The notes beneath the pieces were generated by a model that worked only from the letters and a program-made list of their open reading frames with translations, was not told the origin of the DNA and made no database searches. Made by a program: the position numbers and the translations under genes. Of a DNA stretch of 64,000 nt, positions 25,673-33,616 are shown piece after piece. The DNA is from CALVGQ01 sp031551965. Its GTDB lineage: Bacteria; Bacillota_I; Bacilli_A; Erysipelotrichales; Erysipelotrichaceae. The stretch spans positions 1 through 64,000 of the forward strand of contig JAVBMW010000027.1 in the NCBI GenBank assembly GCA_031551965.1, written 5' to 3'. Each line of letters begins with the position of its first letter. The first letter of the stretch is position 1.

Positions 25673-26905
25673 ATGAATGAAAAAATATTACGAAAATATG
25701 CAAGTGTTGCGGTTAGAATGGGTGTTAACATTCAACCAGGACAACTTTTAGTTATTAATTCTCCAGTACACAGTTCAGAGTTCGCAAGACTTTGTGCAGA
25801 AGAAGCTTACAAAGCTGGTGCTGGTGAAGTTATGGTTACTTATAACGATGAAAAGCTTTCTAAAATTCATTATGATTATGCAGATGTTGAAGTGATCGGT
25901 AATGTACCTGAATGGAATATCAAACGTAAAGAGTATGAACAAGGGAACAAGTGTGCTTATTTGCATTTGGATTCACGCATTCCATCTATTTTGAAAGATG
26001 CTGATCCTGAAAAAGTCAGAGTTGCAACGACAATGATTTCAAAAGCACTGAAACCATTCCAAACTTATACAAGGGCAAATCATGGACAATGGTGTATCGT
26101 TGGTGTACCTAATCCAGAATGGGCTACAAAAGTATTCCCAGATCTTAATACCGAAGATGCAGTTGAAAAATTATGGGAAGTGATTCTTGCAAGTGTCTAT
26201 ATCACTGAAGACAATGACCCAATCGCTGTATGGGAAGAGCACAATGCCGAAATTAGAAATCATTCTCGCGAACTCAATGCCTATGACTTTAAATCACTTC
26301 ATTTCAAAAATGGAGCAGGAACTGATTTGGTCGTAGAACTTGTAGAAAATCACATTTGGGCTGGTGGCTGTGAATATACAACAGGTGGAGTATTATTTAA
26401 TCCAAACATGCCGACTGAAGAAGTATTTTGTATGCCTCACAGAAATAAAGTAAATGGAAAAGTAGTTAGTACAAAACCACTTAGCTACAATGGTAAACTA
26501 ATTGATCAATTCACATTGAATTTCGTTGATGGAAAAGCAGTGAGCTTTGAAGCTAGTAACAACAGTGAAATCCTTAAGAGTTTACTTGAACTCGATGAAG
26601 GATCAAGTCGTTTAGGTGAAGTTGCCTTGATCAGTCATGATTCTCCAATATCAAAGAGTCAGATTTTATATTATGATACTTTATTTGATGAAAATGCATC
26701 TTGTCACTTAGCATTAGGTGCAGCTTATCCAATGAATGTCAAAGATGGTAATGATTTAAGTGAAGAAGAACTTCTTGAAAAAGGATCAAATCAATCTATG
26801 ACTCACGTTGATTTCATGTTTGGATCAAGTGATATGGAAATAACAGGTCTTACTCAAGATGGTGAAGTTATTCAAATATTTACAAATGGAAATTTCGTAT
26901 TTTAA
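25673..26905 (+). CDS. M29 family aminopeptidase (AmpS/PepS type)
   Basis: A 410-residue cytosolic metallo-aminopeptidase of family M29. Family segments are visible: VNIQPGQLLVINSP at the N-terminus, FNPNMPTEEVFCMPHRNKV with metal-ligand Glu, and LALGAAYP and THVDFMFGSSDM in the C-terminal half. The ATG at 25673 is preferred to an upstream GTG at 25664 inside the kinase gene. It probably helps recycle peptides. A strong terminator follows. Confidence 0.94.
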   Translation: MNEKILRKYASVAVRMGVNIQPGQLLVINSPVHSSEFARLCAEEAYKAGAGEVMVTYNDEKLSKIHYDYADVEVIGNVPEWNIKRKEYEQGNKCAYLHLDSRIPSILKDADPEKVRVATTMISKALKPFQTYTRANHGQWCIVGVPNPEWATKVFPDLNTEDAVEKLWEVILASVYITEDNDPIAVWEEHNAEIRNHSRELNAYDFKSLHFKNGAGTDLVVELVENHIWAGGCEYTTGGVLFNPNMPTEEVFCMPHRNKVNGKVVSTKPLSYNGKLIDQFTLNFVDGKAVSFEASNNSEILKSLLELDEGSSRLGEVALISHDSPISKSQILYYDTLFDENASCHLALGAAYPMNVKDGNDLSEEELLEKGSNQSMTHVDFMFGSSDMEITGLTQDGEVIQIFTNGNFVF

Positions 26906-26913
26906 TCAAATCA

Positions 26914-26946
26914 ATTGTAGTGCATAAAAAGCACTACAATTTTTTT
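26914..26946 (+). terminator. Terminator of the aminopeptidase gene
   Basis: Perfect 10-base arms ATTGTAGTGC and GCACTACAAT, then six T. Confidence 0.95.
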
Positions 26947-27087
26947 AATGTTGATTATATTAATATTATTAGTGTATTATTAGTTTATAGAAAATAGATG
27001 CAATACGGTATACCAATATATTTATAGCTTAATCTGATTTATAAAAAGGATGGTAATGACTTAGATTTACATATCAGGAGAAGTTTT

Positions 27088-27618
27088 ATGGGAAAGAAGA
27101 TGTTGTTTAAAAATTATTTGAAAAGTTATTGTAAAGATTTAACAGGGACTGAAGATTACAGACTTTCATCTTTTGCTTCGAAATTAAATGATAATCCTCG
27201 AAGTCAACATCCCGTTTTCTTATATGCGTTAATGTTTCCAAATGAGAAATATTTTAAGAATAAGCTTAATCAAAAACAACTCGAAGAATATTCTGTTTTA
27301 GAAAAACACTATGAAAAATACAAAGATATTGAACTAATGCTTCAAAAAGAGAAGTTTTTAATAATAGAATATCGAAAGGTTTATGATGCTTATATTCAGT
27401 ATACAAGTGATTATGCTGCTGATACTCCATTGAAAAGGGCATATCATGAAAAAATTTTGCAAATGTTAGGAAATAGAAAAATAAGTAACTATCGGATTTG
27501 TGTTGACAATAATTTGAATCAGGGAAATTTTCATAGTTTCTTAAAGGGTGATTATTCAAAATTAAGTAAAGACAAATGTAAAGACGTATATCTATATTTG
27601 CAAAAATCGGAAATTTAA
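27088..27618 (+). CDS. Hypothetical protein with HTH-like C-terminus, partly duplicated downstream
   Basis: A 176-residue basic protein that I do not recognise as a named family. The middle (about 65-105) is rich in Lys and Glu and probably helical; the C-terminal region (ISNYRICVDNNLNQGNFHSF followed by LKGDYSK, about 130-160) looks like a helix-turn-helix with an NxGN turn. AGGAG precedes the ATG. A damaged copy of its residues about 46-85 lies at 29078-29196. It precedes an ECF sigma operon but has its own terminator. DNA binding is inference. Confidence 0.75.
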   Translation: MGKKMLFKNYLKSYCKDLTGTEDYRLSSFASKLNDNPRSQHPVFLYALMFPNEKYFKNKLNQKQLEEYSVLEKHYEKYKDIELMLQKEKFLIIEYRKVYDAYIQYTSDYAADTPLKRAYHEKILQMLGNRKISNYRICVDNNLNQGNFHSFLKGDYSKLSKDKCKDVYLYLQKSEI

Positions 27619-27643
27619 TAAAGGAAAGCTAATGATTAGCACT

Positions 27644-27669
27644 GATACATTTTAAAAATGTATCTTTTT
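27644..27669 (+). terminator. Terminator before the ECF sigma gene
   Basis: Arms GATACAT and ATGTATC around TTTAAAA, then TTTTT. A second small palindrome, GCTAAT-G-ATTAGC, lies just upstream at 27628-27640. Confidence 0.85.
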
Positions 27670-27728
27670 AAAAAACCTTTGTAAGATTTTATGAACTTAA
27701 GAGTCATATTAGTAAAGGAGGAAAAATT

Positions 27729-28235
27729 GTGGATGAATTTGAAGAAATATATCGACTGTATTTTAATGATGTATATCGCTATTTGTTGAAGTTATGTCGA
27801 AATCAACATATTGCTGAAGACATCACAAGTGATACCTTCTTTAAAGCGATGAAAGCGATGGATAAGTTTAGAAACGAAAGTGATTTGAGAGTATGGTTAT
27901 GTCAAATCGCTAAGAATAGTTACTATTCTTATTTAAGAAAACACAATCAAACCCAGTATGTAGAAGAAATGGAAATCTTGGATTCGCTTTATTATCAAGA
28001 CAATTTGTCAAAAGACTTCAATGACAAAGAAGAAGTTATGGCAATTCATCAAATATTGCATAATTTAGAAGAACCTTACAAAGAAGTGTTTCATCTAAGA
28101 TTCTTTACTGAATTGAGCTTTATCCAGATCGGTAACTTATTTGGCAAAACTGAAAACTGGGCTTGTGTAACTTATCATCGTGCAAGATTTAAAATCAAAC
28201 AAAGAATGGAGGAAAAAGGATATGAATCAATGTAA
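27729..28235 (+). CDS. ECF-type RNA polymerase sigma factor
   Basis: A 168-residue sigma-70 family protein with only regions 2 and 4. Region 2 is at about 5-75 (DVYRYLLKLCRN, DITSDTFFKAM) and region 4 at about 105-160 (LEEPYKEVFHLRFF and a helix-turn-helix IGNLFGKTENWACVTYHRAR). The start is GTG at 27729, five bases after AAAGGAGG. It overlaps the anti-sigma gene by 14 bases. A possible self-recognised promoter is TTGTAA (27679) with AGTC (27702), 17 bases apart, but this is a weak guess. The signal and regulon are unknown. Confidence 0.92.
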   Translation: MDEFEEIYRLYFNDVYRYLLKLCRNQHIAEDITSDTFFKAMKAMDKFRNESDLRVWLCQIAKNSYYSYLRKHNQTQYVEEMEILDSLYYQDNLSKDFNDKEEVMAIHQILHNLEEPYKEVFHLRFFTELSFIQIGNLFGKTENWACVTYHRARFKIKQRMEEKGYESM

Positions 28236-29112
28236 TATCGTAAAGGATTTATTACCCCTATATGTAGAAGATTTAGTAAGTGAAGATACGAAATGTTATG
28301 TTGAAGATCATTTAAATACATGTGAATCATGTCAAAATGAACTGAAACAATTGAAACTTGGGAAAATTGAAGTATCAAATGATGCAACTATACCTTTAAA
28401 AAAAATCAAAAAAAATTTAGAAAGGAAACAGTTAAAAACTATTTTAGTAACGGCATCTTTAGTTATTTTGGCTTTTGGCATTGTGATATTTGGCTTTTTA
28501 ACAAAACATAACCCTGCTCGAAATCCTAACAATATACTTACTGTAATAGAATCAGATGATGAAGTAATTATTGAGTTTCAACCTGAAATTGCAGGATATG
28601 AAGTATATAATGAAATAATTGATAATGAATTCATGTCGTACAAATTGTATGCTTGGTATACTGAGTGGAATAGAATTTCAAACAATGATGAAATTCTTAG
28701 GTTTTCGGTCAATAAAAATGAAATCAATAATTTTATAATTGAGTATAGTGATTATGAAAATGATAAATTGATATATTCGACTTCTGGATACTTAGGACAA
28801 TCATTTCATGTATTGGTAGCTTTGCGTTTAGGTTATTATCTTATGATTGATTTGGCTATAATTGTGATTTTGTCAATTATGCTGATGATATATAGAAAAA
28901 ATCATAATTTTAAAATATGGCTTCAACGCATGATTTTGCTACCTATTTGTTACTTGTTTGGACATTTTAGTATAAAAGGTTTTAATACCATTTCTATTAC
29001 GATAAGCCGAGATTTCCTATTAATATGTGCAGTAACGATCTGTATGTATTGTGCAAGTTTAATGTTATTTAACCATTTATGCGTTAATGTTTCCAAACGA
29101 GAAATATTTTAA
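28222..29112 (+). CDS. Anti-sigma factor with zf-HC2 domain, chimeric C-terminus
   Basis: A 296-residue membrane anti-sigma factor. The N-terminal zinc-finger-like domain has Cys4 and the HLNTCESC motif (H-x3-C-x2-C, about 32-39); it would hold the ECF sigma. Membrane helices follow at about 72-95 and in the C-terminal third, with an extracytoplasmic domain between. The ATG at 28222 follows GGAGGAAAAAGG. The last eleven residues (LCVNVSKREIF) are read from a duplicated piece of the 27088 gene in another frame, so the natural C-terminus, compared with the paralogue at 29325, appears replaced. Confidence 0.88.
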   Translation: MNQCNIVKDLLPLYVEDLVSEDTKCYVEDHLNTCESCQNELKQLKLGKIEVSNDATIPLKKIKKNLERKQLKTILVTASLVILAFGIVIFGFLTKHNPARNPNNILTVIESDDEVIIEFQPEIAGYEVYNEIIDNEFMSYKLYAWYTEWNRISNNDEILRFSVNKNEINNFIIEYSDYENDKLIYSTSGYLGQSFHVLVALRLGYYLMIDLAIIVILSIMLMIYRKNHNFKIWLQRMILLPICYLFGHFSIKGFNTISITISRDFLLICAVTICMYCASLMLFNHLCVNVSKREIF

Positions 29113-29196
29113 GAATAACATTAATCAAAAACAACTCGAAGAATATTCAATTTTAAAAAGTATTTTGAAAAATACTAAGATATAGAATTAATGCTT
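29078..29196 (+). pseudogene. Fragment of the 27088 gene
   Basis: Bases 29078-29196 closely match 27223-27343. In the original frame the fragment reads ALMFPNEKYFKNNINQKQLE, then EYSILKSILKNTKI and a stop, against ALMFPNEKYFKNKLNQKQLE in the intact gene. It has no start, promoter or C-terminal HTH-like part. It overlaps the end of the anti-sigma gene in a different frame and marks a recombination junction. Confidence 0.85.
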
Positions 29197-29272
29197 TAAC
29201 TTACAATTTCTAATAGTGACAGTTATAAAGAAGTGAAAACAAATTTATTTATTGATAAACAATAAATAAATG

Positions 29273-29300
29273 TTGCAAAACAGAAAATATTTGATATACT
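29273..29300 (+). promoter_or_regulatory. Promoter of the second anti-sigma-like gene
   Basis: TTGCAA (29273-29278) and TATACT (29295-29300), 16-base spacer. A perfect palindrome CTTCTCT-TAT-AGAGAAG (29299-29315) follows at once and runs into the ribosome site. Confidence 0.6.
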
Positions 29301-29324
29301 TCTCTTATAGAGAAGGTGAAGGAA

Positions 29325-30026
29325 ATGAAATCTTTGTATTCAAAAAACTTTAGGCAAATTATTATTTTATGTATTACGATACTATATACAATGGCGTTTT
29401 GTGTTTCGATATTTGCAGTAATGACAAAGCGCAATTACTTACCATATACAGAAAGCCTATTGAAGATGGAATTACAAAAAGACCAGTTGTCGATTCAATT
29501 TAATTTACCAGCAACAGATTATGAAGTAATTCAAAAAGATATGGATGATGGTTTTATCATTTATGAAGTAAAGACGTGGAACACTTATTGGGATTCACTT
29601 GTAAAAGATAAGGAACCTATGGTATATGAGATTAAACGTGATAATCTATTGAATTTAGTAGTTAATTATAGTGATTATGAAAATCACTGGAATTTATATG
29701 AATCATCAGATACTCATGGAGGATTTTCAGTATTAAGGCGTTTGGTATTGGGATATTATTTTATAGTTGCTTTAATTTTATGTGTATTCTTCTTTATTCT
29801 TGAACTCCTTTTCATCAAATTGAGGGAAGTACGGATTTGGGTCGAAAGAATACTTTTGTTGCCAGTTTCTTATATTTTAAGTCACCTGATAGTAAGAGGC
29901 TTTGCATCAGCTTCTGCTGAGGCATATCGTGATTTTATTTTGATCTGTATTATCACAGTGTGTTTATATGTTGCTTCCTTACTTGTATTGATACTTTTCC
30001 AGTCAAAGAAGAAAATTATAGCTTAG
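29325..30026 (+). CDS. Membrane protein paralogous to the anti-sigma factor, lacking the zinc finger
   Basis: A 233-residue protein clearly related to the membrane and outer parts of the anti-sigma factor before it: shared features include TDYEV / AGYEV, NYSDYEN / EYSDYEN, the motif RI-LLP(V/I)-Y, and DF(I/L)LIC near the end. It has one N-terminal helix (about 12-32) and a cluster of C-terminal helices (from about 140). The zf-HC2 domain and any sigma gene of its own are missing. The ATG at 29325 is preferred over a GTG at 29316. It may modulate the intact anti-sigma factor or be a relic; both are inference. Confidence 0.8.
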   Translation: MKSLYSKNFRQIIILCITILYTMAFCVSIFAVMTKRNYLPYTESLLKMELQKDQLSIQFNLPATDYEVIQKDMDDGFIIYEVKTWNTYWDSLVKDKEPMVYEIKRDNLLNLVVNYSDYENHWNLYESSDTHGGFSVLRRLVLGYYFIVALILCVFFFILELLFIKLREVRIWVERILLLPVSYILSHLIVRGFASASAEAYRDFILICIITVCLYVASLLVLILFQSKKKIIA

Positions 30027-30036
30027 TTTTTAAAGG

Positions 30037-30068
30037 CGTTTATCAAATTGTAGATAAGCGTTTTTTTT
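30037..30068 (+). terminator. Terminator of the anti-sigma paralogue
   Basis: Arms CGTTTATC and GATAAGCG (one G-U pair), then eight T. Confidence 0.9.
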
Positions 30069-30181
30069 AGAAAATATTATTTTACTCACTTTTAATTGGG
30101 CTTGTTTACAATTTTGACCAAAAAGTTTCTATGGTTTTAATTTGGACATTAATTTGATACAATGATAAAGGTGATGTTCAA

Positions 30182-31651
30182 ATGTTTCATATATCTGATG
30201 TAAAAAAATATAGTCGATGTCCTAAGATGTTTTATAATTCACTTCATGAGCCGGTGAATTCTTTTATGCGTTATATACGTGTAGATGAAGCATTGACAGA
30301 ACTTGCGATGCAGAAGCTTAAAGTAGAAAACTATTTTTTAGGGCAACGCAATGATCCAAGTTCAGTAGCGATGGAAGCATCTAAAAATAATGAATGGTTG
30401 ATCAAAGCGCGTTTTGAAGCTGAAAACTGTAGAGTTAAAATTCCTCTAATGCATAAAACTGAAGAGGGGTGGGATCTTTACTTTATATTAACGGCAATTT
30501 ATCCAAAAGAAGATGATATGCAATATTATTGTAATAATGTCTGGGTGTTGAATAAGTTAGGATTTAAAATCAATAATATTTATATTTTACATTTAAACAA
30601 AGATTACATCAGAGAAGCTGAATTGAATGTAGATCAGCTATTTGTGATTGGGGAAGATTTTTATAATGCTAACGGTAATCCAGTCAGTAAGGTCACAAAG
30701 ACTATAAAAGATAGAATACAAAATTTGACACCTGTTCTAAAAGAAATGGAACAGGTTGCAGCACTTGATGAATTTGAAGCAGTAAAGTCAAAAAAATGTA
30801 TAAAAAGAAATCGATGTTCATATTATGATGTTTGTTTTCCAAATGAAAAAAAATTAGAAGATGATTCAGTGATGACATTAGTTTCATCTCAATATAAAAA
30901 TGAAATGTTTCAGGAAGGAATAAGATTGTTAAAAGATATTCCCTTGAATCGTTTAGAAGGCTCTAGACAACAATATGCACAAGTTATGGCAAGTCGTAAG
31001 GGTGGTCAGTTTGTGGATAAGAGTGCCCTTAAAACGTGGATCAATAATCAACTTGTTGAACCACTAAGTTTTTTAGATTTTGAATGGGAAACTTATGCGA
31101 TACCGCCATTTGTTGGATTAAAACCTTTTGATGTGGTTTGTTTCCAATATTCACTGCATATGCTAAAAGAGGACCAATCTTTGATCCACAAAGAATTTTT
31201 AGGAGTTCATGATTGCCGTGAAGAATTCATTTTACGATTGATTCAAGATCTGCCAAAAAGTGGAAGCATTTTAGCTTACAACGGTGAAGGTGCTGAAAAG
31301 CTTCGTTTAATTGAATTGGCTGAACAATTTCCCCAATACAAAGATGAGTTATTGTCAATATGCGACCGTATCGTTGATTTAAGTATTCCTTTTATGAATG
31401 GTTTAGTTTATGACATACGAATGAAAGGCTTTTATTCACTTAAAGTTTTATTATCAGTCTTTGATAATGAATTAAAATATTCAGATTTGGATATCAGTCA
31501 TGGAATGGATGCTGTATTCAAATGGAGAAGCATGGATAAAGATGAAAGTGAAAATAAAGAAATTGAACAACAACTTATGGAATATTGTGGGTTAGACACA
31601 TTAGCCATGGTGATCGTATTGGATTGGTTAAAAAAACAGGTGGAGGATTAA
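30182..31651 (+). CDS. Cas4-like / DEDDy exonuclease fusion (DUF2779 family)
   Basis: A 489-residue protein joining two nuclease-like parts. The N-terminal half resembles Cas4/RecB-type PD-(D/E)XK proteins with a four-cysteine iron-sulphur site: Cys13 (SRCPKMF) and Cys206, 212 and 218. The C-terminal half (about 290-489, DUF2779) is RNase H-like: FLDFEWE with Asp299 and Glu301, ILAYNGEGAEK, RIVDLS and a final YCGLD that fits the DEDDy form. It is followed one base later by a dipeptidase gene, and no CRISPR array or cas gene is present. A role in DNA or RNA processing is likely; its substrate is unknown. Confidence 0.85.
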   Translation: MFHISDVKKYSRCPKMFYNSLHEPVNSFMRYIRVDEALTELAMQKLKVENYFLGQRNDPSSVAMEASKNNEWLIKARFEAENCRVKIPLMHKTEEGWDLYFILTAIYPKEDDMQYYCNNVWVLNKLGFKINNIYILHLNKDYIREAELNVDQLFVIGEDFYNANGNPVSKVTKTIKDRIQNLTPVLKEMEQVAALDEFEAVKSKKCIKRNRCSYYDVCFPNEKKLEDDSVMTLVSSQYKNEMFQEGIRLLKDIPLNRLEGSRQQYAQVMASRKGGQFVDKSALKTWINNQLVEPLSFLDFEWETYAIPPFVGLKPFDVVCFQYSLHMLKEDQSLIHKEFLGVHDCREEFILRLIQDLPKSGSILAYNGEGAEKLRLIELAEQFPQYKDELLSICDRIVDLSIPFMNGLVYDIRMKGFYSLKVLLSVFDNELKYSDLDISHGMDAVFKWRSMDKDESENKEIEQQLMEYCGLDTLAMVIVLDWLKKQVED

Positions 31652-31652
31652 A

Positions 31653-32579
31653 ATGAAAATTTTAGATTTACACGCTGATATTGGATATGACATTGCTTTA
31701 AAACGATCGAATCAAGAGTCTGATGTATTTATGCGCCATCATTATTCAAAATTACAAACTGGAGAAATAACGACAACTGCAGTTGCGTGCTATTTTGAAG
31801 GTCAAGAGTCATGGGAAACAATGCAAGATGCAGTACTAGAATGCAATGAAGATATAAAAAATACAGACATCAACATTATTTTAAACAAAAATGATTTTGA
31901 TACTAGTGCACAACAAAGTGTTATTTTGACAATTGAAGGAATGTGCGGTATTGATCAGGATGTTGAAGATAGAATACAGTGGCTTTATGATCATGGTGTA
32001 CGTATCGGAAGTCTTTGTTGGAATGAACAAAATGCCTTAGCGACAGGAAAAAATGGAGATGTAACACGAGGATTGACCGATTTAGGAAAACGTGTGATCA
32101 AAAAAATGAATGAATTAAAAATGATTATCGATGTTTCACACGCTAATGAAAAAACATTCTGGGATATCATTGAATGCAGCGAAAGACCAATTATTGCGAC
32201 TCATAGTAATTACCGTGATCTTTGCAATGTTGAACGTAATCTTACCTTTCAACAACTCAAAGCAATCGCCCAAAAAGGGGGACTTGTAGGACTCAACGCA
32301 GCTAAAAACTTTGTCGATCCTAATCCTGAACTTCAGGATGTTGCCCACTTAGCGAAACACGGAATTGAAATGACAAAAGTAGTTGGCATTGACCATATTG
32401 CGATCGGTTTTGATTTTATGGATTTCTTTGAAAGTGATCGATCCTTTATGGCAAAAGGACTTGAATCTGCAGATGTTGCCCAAAATCTTTTGATTGAGTT
32501 ACAAAACGAATTGAGTATTGAAGATGTGAGCAAAATTGCTTCAGAAAATGCGATCCGCTTTTTAAAAAAAGAGTTATAA
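31653..32579 (+). CDS. Membrane dipeptidase-like metallopeptidase (family M19)
   Basis: A 308-residue zinc dipeptidase of the renal dipeptidase family. The metal site is visible as DLHADIG (His7, Asp9), the bridging Glu in TIEGMCG, DVSHAN and ATHSNYR, with IDHIAIGFDFMD near the C-terminus. The protein has no signal peptide and should be cytoplasmic, as is usual for bacterial members that split dipeptides. It is cotranscribed with the Cas4-like/exonuclease gene, a pairing without obvious functional sense. Confidence 0.94.
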   Translation: MKILDLHADIGYDIALKRSNQESDVFMRHHYSKLQTGEITTTAVACYFEGQESWETMQDAVLECNEDIKNTDINIILNKNDFDTSAQQSVILTIEGMCGIDQDVEDRIQWLYDHGVRIGSLCWNEQNALATGKNGDVTRGLTDLGKRVIKKMNELKMIIDVSHANEKTFWDIIECSERPIIATHSNYRDLCNVERNLTFQQLKAIAQKGGLVGLNAAKNFVDPNPELQDVAHLAKHGIEMTKVVGIDHIAIGFDFMDFFESDRSFMAKGLESADVAQNLLIELQNELSIEDVSKIASENAIRFLKKEL

Positions 32580-32610
32580 AAAACATCTTGGAAATTTTCC
32601 AAGATGTTTT
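32580..32610. terminator. Bidirectional terminator
   Basis: Perfect 15-base arms AAAACATCTTGGAAA and TTTCCAAGATGTTTT between the convergent dipeptidase and DUF362 genes. Confidence 0.95.
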
Positions 32611-32615
32611 AAGTT

Positions 32616-33482
32616 CTAGTCAAGTGAAATTAACTCATAATCTTTAGAGCCAATTTCTAATTTGAATGCTGCTTCAATTGTATGGACACCATTTTTAGAT
32701 TCAATTCTTTCAATCAAATGCTTCTTGCCCGGATCATCACTTGCATAGACTAAATCGATGCAAGCCTGATCCAATGCAACAGGATCACATGAAGCAAGGA
32801 TTCCGATGTCTTTTATTTTTGGATCCTCTGCCTTTGCACAACAATCACAATCGACAGACATATTACTCATGACATTGATATATACTATTTGATCTTTGTA
32901 ATGATCCACGATTGTTTTAGCGGCATCTGCCATAGATTCTAAGAATGAATCATGATCAGATGACCATTTCTTCTTTGGATCGCCTGCCCCATGAATACAA
33001 GCTTTACCATGACTTGAAGCAATACCAATCGCAATGTTTTTTAAAGCACCACCGTAGCCACCTGAAGGATGTCCTTTGAAGTGAGAAAGCACGAGCATCG
33101 AATCATAGTTAGTTAAATGAGATCCTACAAAATTTTCTTTTAAGTGGAATCCTCCAGCTAATGGTAATGAAATGTGTCCATCTTCATCCATAATGTCAAC
33201 TTTTGCGATTTCAGTCCAACCATGAAGTTGCATTGTTTCCCAATGCTTTTCTGTAGTGTTTCGCTTACCAGGATATGCGGTATTACATTCGACGATCGTT
33301 CCTTGAACATGATCGATCATTGGTTTCCAAAAACTAGGTCTTAGAAAATTTTGATTTCCTATTTCTCCTGAATGAAGTTTGACCGCAATATTACCTCTAA
33401 GTTCAATATTTAGTTTTTCAAATATTTCAATTGTTTTTTCAGGACTTATTATTTTTGTGAAGTATACTTTTGATTTTTCCAT
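32616..33482 (-). CDS. DUF362 domain-containing protein
   Basis: A 288-residue member of the DUF362 family, often linked to ferredoxins or tentatively to iron-sulphur chemistry. Typical segments are GNIAVKLHSGE, SHFKGHPSGGYGGALKNIAIG and MSVDCDCCAKAEDPKIKDIG, with three cysteines close together in the last; CDPVALDQACIDLV follows. It lacks the C-terminal 4Fe-4S ferredoxin domain seen in longer relatives. The ATG at 33482 follows AAGGAGA; an earlier in-frame ATG has no ribosome site. The molecular function is unknown. Confidence 0.88.
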   Translation of the reverse strand: MEKSKVYFTKIISPEKTIEIFEKLNIELRGNIAVKLHSGEIGNQNFLRPSFWKPMIDHVQGTIVECNTAYPGKRNTTEKHWETMQLHGWTEIAKVDIMDEDGHISLPLAGGFHLKENFVGSHLTNYDSMLVLSHFKGHPSGGYGGALKNIAIGIASSHGKACIHGAGDPKKKWSSDHDSFLESMADAAKTIVDHYKDQIVYINVMSNMSVDCDCCAKAEDPKIKDIGILASCDPVALDQACIDLVYASDDPGKKHLIERIESKNGVHTIEAAFKLEIGSKDYELISLD

Positions 33483-33616
33483 TTTCTTAATCTCCTTAGA
33501 ATTATTATACATTAAAATTTAATAAGAATAGCAAGAAGGAGTTGCGAGTGTTAATTTATATGCCTCTAATACGCTAAAATATTTCTTGAATATACAGTCT
33601 TTTAGAAAGACACTTT

